Positions 6,479-9,216 of a DNA stretch of 9,216 nucleotides are shown here, piece after piece. Every line of letters begins with the position of its first letter. The stretch's first letter is position 1. Both the position numbers and the translations under genes were made by a program. Source of the stretch: CAYGZT01 sp964354445. GTDB taxonomy: Bacteria > Patescibacteriota > Minisyncoccia > UBA6257 > JAGOQP01. Where the stretch lies: the NCBI GenBank assembly GCA_964354445.1, contig CAYGZT010000003.1, positions 1 through 9,216 of the forward strand, written 5' to 3'. The notes beneath the pieces were generated by a model, which saw nothing but the letters and a program-made list of their open reading frames with translations, had not been told where the DNA came from and made no database searches.

Positions 6479-7357
6479 TCAACGTCTGAGTCGATATTTA
6501 TTGCCGCCGATTTCTTCAATGATACCTTCTAACACCAGTGCCGCACAATGTGCGCTCACGTCACGGGCAGATAGTGTAGTCATCTCGGCGATGCTGTCAA
6601 GCGAAAGGGGAGTTGAAGCGGGTCGTAATGCGTCGACAATTTTTTTCTGGGAAGCGTTTTGTGTCACCGGCGACGCCGATGGTTGACGATCCGGTACCGA
6701 AACTCCCAGGTCCGCAAGGATGTCGGCGGCTGAGGAGACAAGGCGAGCGCCGCTTCGGATAAGTTCGTGGGAGCCGGCAAAAGAATCGGCCGTTGCCGGT
6801 CCGGGGAGAACCAACACCGGTTTTTTTAACGTTTGAGCGAACGATGCGGTAGAAAGAGCTCCCGAATCACGCGGCGCCTCAACAATGACCACTGCCTGCG
6901 CGAGGGCGCTGATGATGCGGTTTCGCTGGATGAAGTGATACGGCAGCGATGGTGTGCGGGGCGGATATTCGGAGATAAGACAACCGTCGTGCGTAAGGAT
7001 CCGCTGCGCGAGTCCGCGGTGTTGCGCAGGATATATCGTGTCAAGACCCGTGGCGCACACAGCCCACGTAATACCTCCTCCTTCGAGCGCTCCTTCGTGG
7101 GCGGCCGCGTCAATGCCCAGCGCGAGTCCACTGACAATAATACACTCTTGTCGAGCGAGTTCGCCGGCGATGCGGCGAGCGGTTGCGACACTTGCCGGCG
7201 ATGCCTTACGGGTTCCAACGAGTGCAATGACAAGCGGGGCGGGGCGGAAATTCCCTCTGACGTACAGCGCAGCGGGCGCGTCGGGAAGCTGGGCAAGCGA
7301 TACGGGATATGCCGTGTCATTTCGTGTAATAGCCGCGATCGCAAAATTGTCTTCCAT
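6479..7357 (-). CDS. dprA: DprA/Smf DNA-processing protein
   Basis: DprA binds incoming single-stranded DNA in the cytoplasm during natural transformation and loads RecA. The 292-residue protein has the Rossmann-like core (about 42-215) with GTR (48-50), SGLALGIDAAAHEGAL (76-91), TGLDTIYPAQHR (103-114), FIQRNRIISAL (142-152) and the EAPRDSGALSTA block (160-171). A winged-helix-like C-terminal domain spans about 237-292. It starts almost at the core, so the N-terminal SAM domain of larger DprA proteins is absent. ATG 7357 sits only 8 nt downstream of a perfect TATAAT, suggesting a leaderless mRNA. topA starts 4 nt after its stop, so the two are probably one operon, an order also common elsewhere. 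The PilO-like gene on the other side fits a competence or pilus context. Confidence 0.95.
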   Translation of the reverse strand: MEDNFAIAAITRNDTAYPVSLAQLPDAPAALYVRGNFRPAPLVIALVGTRKASPASVATARRIAGELARQECIIVSGLALGIDAAAHEGALEGGGITWAVCATGLDTIYPAQHRGLAQRILTHDGCLISEYPPRTPSLPYHFIQRNRIISALAQAVVIVEAPRDSGALSTASFAQTLKKPVLVLPGPATADSFAGSHELIRSGARLVSSAADILADLGVSVPDRQPSASPVTQNASQKKIVDALRPASTPLSLDSIAEMTTLSARDVSAHCAALVLEGIIEEIGGNKYRLRR

Positions 7358-7375
7358 GCATCTGTATTATACAAT
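7347..7375 (+). promoter_or_regulatory. Possible promoter of the PilO-like gene
   Basis: TTGTCT (7347-7352) and TACAAT (7370-7375) are separated by 17 bp. The predicted start near 7382 gives a leader of about 15 nt before ATG 7397. Its -35 lies within the first codons of dprA, and its -10 overlaps the dprA -10 in the palindrome at 7363-7373, so the two promoters would compete for polymerase. Confidence 0.45.
7366..7371 (-). promoter_or_regulatory. -10 element of dprA, implying a leaderless transcript
   Basis: TATAAT read on the minus strand at 7371-7366 is a perfect -10 hexamer. The expected start near 7359 leaves about 2 nt before the dprA ATG. No good -35 is found 16-18 bp upstream. It sits within an 11-bp palindrome, TGTATTATACA (7363-7373), and overlaps the proposed -10 of the opposite gene. 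Confidence 0.5.
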
Positions 7376-7396
7376 AGGAAGCGGACGGGTATCATT

Positions 7397-7966
7397 ATGC
7401 AAAACAGCGCCTCGGGCGCACGCATCACAGCTGTGCAGGAATTCAAAAAACACGTACTGGTTGAACTTGCGATCATCGGCGGCATTGTCGTCGTTTTTGG
7501 GGGCTTTTCTTATCTCTTTCGGCTCAATATCGAGAAAAAGGCGGATGTCATTACGATGCTTCAGGGAAAAAAAATGTTGCTGTCCGGATCAATCCAGAAT
7601 TTGTCGCAACTGGTCAACGATTGGAATACGGCTCGCCGCTACACACGAGCGGTCGAGAAGCTAGTCCCCCAAAAAGATCAACTAGTGGCACTGTCAAAGG
7701 ACTTTGTTGAAATCGCCCGCGCCAACGGGATTGCACTCAACTTTTCGTTCGGGACCGAGCAGAATCCCGAAGGGAGTCAGCAATTGGGATCAATCGGTTT
7801 TTCGGCAACCGCAACGGGATCGCTGACAAACATCCTTTCGTTCTTTGAAGCGCTCGAGTCGAAGTATTATGCGATGAAGATTGGCACTATCGAGGTTATC
7901 GCAAACCAGGAAGGTGGCCGCCACACCGCGATCTTTGGAGGAAAGGTCTTTTTTGTAACGCAGTAA
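7397..7966 (+). CDS. PilO-like type IV pilus inner-membrane protein
   Basis: The 189-residue product has the PilO layout. A short cytoplasmic N-terminus is followed by one membrane helix (about 20-41, LVELAIIGGIVVVFGGFSYL), a likely coiled coil (about 42-88) and a C-terminal alpha/beta domain (89-189). That domain contains VPQKDQLVALSKDFVEIARANGI (90-112) and a GSLTNILSFFEALES segment (141-155), typical of the PilO/PilN ferredoxin-like fold. PilO links the pilus motor platform to the periplasmic part of the machine. The start at ATG 7397 excludes a long in-frame extension that would run through the dprA gene on the other strand. The 89-residue gene follows after 7 nt, presumably in the same operon. 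No other pil gene is in the window. Family assignment rests on architecture and motif feel, not on a search. Confidence 0.7.
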   Translation: MQNSASGARITAVQEFKKHVLVELAIIGGIVVVFGGFSYLFRLNIEKKADVITMLQGKKMLLSGSIQNLSQLVNDWNTARRYTRAVEKLVPQKDQLVALSKDFVEIARANGIALNFSFGTEQNPEGSQQLGSIGFSATATGSLTNILSFFEALESKYYAMKIGTIEVIANQEGGRHTAIFGGKVFFVTQ

Positions 7967-7973
7967 GAACTCT

Positions 7974-8243
7974 ATGGCATTGTCGTTCAATACGGGTTTT
8001 TTCAAAAACAACAAACGGGAGATTTTATTCGGAGCCGTCGGCGTTGCGCTGGTTCTTGTGTTGCTGTCCGTTTTCGTCAGTTCGGTTCGTTTTATAGCCA
8101 ATGAAGCGGAGTCGGCACTCGTTATTTCAAGTTCTCAATCGCAGCAGATTCGCTTTAACCTGGAAGCGCTCCCACAGCTTGGAGTAGGAACGGAGACACC
8201 CCAAGAACCGCAGGAGGAAAACATAATTCCCGTTGCTCCATAA
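7974..8243 (+). CDS. Small single-helix membrane protein, probably pilus-associated
   Basis: The 89-residue product has a basic N-terminus (KNNKRE, 11-16), one membrane helix (about 18-37) and an exported tail of about 50 residues. The tail contains SSSQSQQIRFNLEALPQLG (52-70) and ends in a Pro/Glu-rich stretch. The Lys/Arg before the helix predict N-in, C-out topology. It is not recognised as a known family. It begins 7 nt after the PilO-like stop, with no clear Shine-Dalgarno, so coupling to that gene is likely. A role as a small partner of the inner-membrane pilus complex is inference from position and topology only. Confidence 0.7.
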   Translation: MALSFNTGFFKNNKREILFGAVGVALVLVLLSVFVSSVRFIANEAESALVISSSQSQQIRFNLEALPQLGVGTETPQEPQEENIIPVAP

Positions 8244-8253
8244 CAGCGTTTTC

Positions 8254-8282
8254 TTGAAAAGTCACGCGACGCAGTATAGTAT
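8254..8282 (+). promoter_or_regulatory. Probable promoter of the tRNA pair
   Basis: TTGAAA (8254-8259) is followed by overlapping -10 candidates: TATAGT at 8275-8280 (15-bp spacer) or TAGTAT at 8277-8282 (17-bp spacer). Transcription would start around 8287-8289, some 20 nt before tRNA-Ile. The gap after 8243 contains no gene and no convincing terminator, so read-through from the pilus genes is also possible. Confidence 0.45.
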
Positions 8283-8309
8283 TACAGTCGTTGTTTTTTT
8301 GAGCCCTGA

Positions 8310-8381
8310 GCGCAAGTAGTTCAGTGGTAGAACGCCGTCCTGATAAGACGGAAGTCGGAGGTTCGATCCCTCCCTTGCGCA
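8310..8381 (+). tRNA. tRNA-Ile(GAT)
   Basis: All four arms fold by eye. The acceptor GCGCAAG (8310-8316) pairs with CTTGCGC (8374-8380). D stem GTTC/GAAC (8319-8322, 8330-8333) closes a 7-nt loop. The anticodon stem CCGTC/GACGG (8335-8339, 8347-8351) carries loop CTGATAA, giving anticodon GAT. The T stem GGAGG/CCTCC (8357-8361, 8369-8373) has loop TTCGATC. The discriminator is A8381. The next bases are CCG, so the 3' CCA is not encoded and must be added by a nucleotidyltransferase, unlike in the following tRNA. Confidence 0.95.
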
Positions 8382-8395
8382 CCGGAACGAGAAGA

Positions 8396-8470
8396 GGGCG
8401 TTTAGCTCAGTGGTAGAGCGTTTCGTTGACATCGAAAAGGTCGCAGGTTCGATCCCTGCAACGCCCACCA
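8396..8470 (+). tRNA. tRNA-Val(GAC)
   Basis: The acceptor GGGCGTT (8396-8402) pairs with AACGCCC (8460-8466). D stem GCTC/GAGC (8405-8408, 8416-8419) has a 7-nt loop. The anticodon stem TTTCG/CGAAA (8421-8425, 8433-8437) carries loop TTGACAT, giving anticodon GAC. The T stem GCAGG/CCTGC (8443-8447, 8455-8459) has loop TTCGATC. The discriminator is A8467, and CCA (8468-8470) is encoded. It lies 14 nt after tRNA-Ile and 13 nt before the RluA-type gene, so the three may be co-transcribed. Confidence 0.95.
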
Positions 8471-8483
8471 AAAAGAGAGCCTC

Positions 8484-9173
8484 ATGGATATTCCCATCGT
8501 ATTCTCCGACAAGCACTACGTCGTTATCAATAAGCCGGCGGGCGTTCTGACACACGCTTCCGCTCGCGGCGAAACGCTGACTGTTACAACGTGGATTCGT
8601 GAACGTTTTCCCGAAACCGCGATGGTGGGCGACAATCCGCGTCAGCGCCCGGGCATCGTGCATCGTCTTGATAAAGATACGTCGGGACTGTTGGTGATTA
8701 CGCGCACCCAGCGCGCGTTTGAGCATCTCAAGCGCCAATTTGCCGGGGGTGAGATTTCCAAGACGTATGCCGCGATCGTATGCGGGACAGTGCGCCAACG
8801 GAAAGGAACCATCGATAAACCCATCGGTCTGAAAGCGGGGACGACCAGAAGAACCGTTCACGGCGGCAAGATGGTCAAGACTGCGGTGACGGAGTTTGTG
8901 GTGTGCAAAACGTTTCAGCGCGCCGGGAAAACATTTTCGTTACTTGACATCCACCCTCTGACCGGCCGCACGCACCAGATACGGGTACATCTGAATGCAG
9001 TCGGCCATCCGGTGGCGGGAGATACGCTGTACGGAGGCAAAAACGCTGCCGGCAGCGCACTGCGCCTGATGCTGCACGCGCGCTCGATTGAATTCTCTGA
9101 TGTTTCGGGGAAACGGATTCGCGTGGAAGCACCGCCGCCTCATGATTTTCTTGATTTTGTGAGCGCCTTGTAG
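8484..9173 (+). CDS. RluA-family RNA pseudouridine synthase without an S4 domain
   Basis: The enzyme converts specific uridines in rRNA or tRNA to pseudouridine. The 229-residue protein opens directly with the catalytic-domain strand VVINKPAGVLTHAS (13-26). It carries the signature HRLDKDTSGLL (60-70) with catalytic Asp D63, then KTYAAIVCG (93-101), LLDIHPLTGRTHQIRVHL (153-170) and LMLHARSIEF (195-204). These place it in the RluA/RluC/RluD group. It is shorter than RluD and RluC (about 320 residues) because the N-terminal S4 RNA-binding domain is missing; in size it is nearer RluA or TruC. The exact target uridine cannot be assigned. ATG 8484 is preceded only by a weak GAGAG and sits 13 nt after the encoded CCA of tRNA-Val. 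Confidence 0.93.
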   Translation: MDIPIVFSDKHYVVINKPAGVLTHASARGETLTVTTWIRERFPETAMVGDNPRQRPGIVHRLDKDTSGLLVITRTQRAFEHLKRQFAGGEISKTYAAIVCGTVRQRKGTIDKPIGLKAGTTRRTVHGGKMVKTAVTEFVVCKTFQRAGKTFSLLDIHPLTGRTHQIRVHLNAVGHPVAGDTLYGGKNAAGSALRLMLHARSIEFSDVSGKRIRVEAPPPHDFLDFVSAL

Positions 9174-9189
9174 TACCATCTCCCCTGTT

Positions 9190-9216
9190 ATGATCGACCA
9201 GAAAATAATGGAAAAA
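9190..9216 (+). CDS. Possible start of a next gene, cut by the window end
   Basis: ATG at 9190 opens nine codons (MIDQKIMEK) to the window edge without a stop, 16 nt after the RluA-type gene. Nothing in the fragment identifies a family and no Shine-Dalgarno is visible. It could be a real gene in the same direction or a chance ATG. Confidence 0.3.

Noticed and set aside
6475..6519. Upstream TTG start for topA
   Set aside because: It adds 15 non-conserved residues and overlaps dprA by 41 nt. ATG 6474, 4 nt after the dprA stop, precedes the conserved LIIVESPTKAK closely.
6833..7396. Long N-terminal extension of the PilO-like frame through dprA
   Set aside because: The frame is open by chance across the opposite strand of dprA. 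The membrane helix expected near the N-terminus of PilO begins about 20 residues after ATG 7397.

Overview
The window holds ten protein genes or gene fragments and two tRNA genes, with no recognisable phage, IS or CRISPR content. Gene density is high and spacers are short. The likely source is a member of the Candidate Phyla Radiation (Patescibacteria, Parcubacteria-like). That is inference from a compact Rel lacking its usual central regulatory domains, a DprA without the N-terminal SAM domain, a PilO-like type IV pilus gene beside dprA, few Shine-Dalgarno sites, and tRNA genes that differ in whether CCA is encoded. No 16S rRNA or other decisive marker is present.

Layout. Positions 1-1755 (+) carry the chromosome partition pair parA (5' end outside the window) and parB, separated by a 135-nt gap that holds a small hairpin and a copy of a repeat-like motif. 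Convergent to parB is rel (1793-3496, -), a bifunctional-type (p)ppGpp synthetase/hydrolase with HD, synthetase, TGS and ACT domains but almost nothing between TGS and ACT. A short divergent control region with phased direct repeats separates rel from a small two-helix membrane protein of unknown function (3624-4007, +), which has the only strong Shine-Dalgarno sequence in the window and ends at a clear rho-independent terminator. Then comes a minus-strand dprA-topA pair: DNA topoisomerase I (4063-6474) begins 4 nt after the end of dprA (6479-7357). Divergent from dprA are a PilO-like protein (7397-7966, +) and an 89-residue single-helix protein (7974-8243, +). tRNA-Ile(GAT), tRNA-Val(GAC) and an RluA-family pseudouridine synthase (8484-9173, +) follow, and a possible new gene starts at 9190.

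How the genes fit together. ParA/ParB segregate the chromosome and TopA relaxes negative supercoils. DprA loads RecA on incoming single-stranded DNA and lies next to an inner-membrane pilus component, which suggests a link to competence. Rel sets the alarmone level, and the tRNAs and RluA-type enzyme belong to translation.

The most interesting feature is a stretch of about 45 residues inserted in TopA between the TOPRIM core and the next conserved block. The DNA under it is bounded by a 9-bp inverted repeat, contains an internal hairpin, and matches the motif in the parA-parB gap at 24 of 31 positions. This looks like a small repeat element that entered an essential gene in frame.
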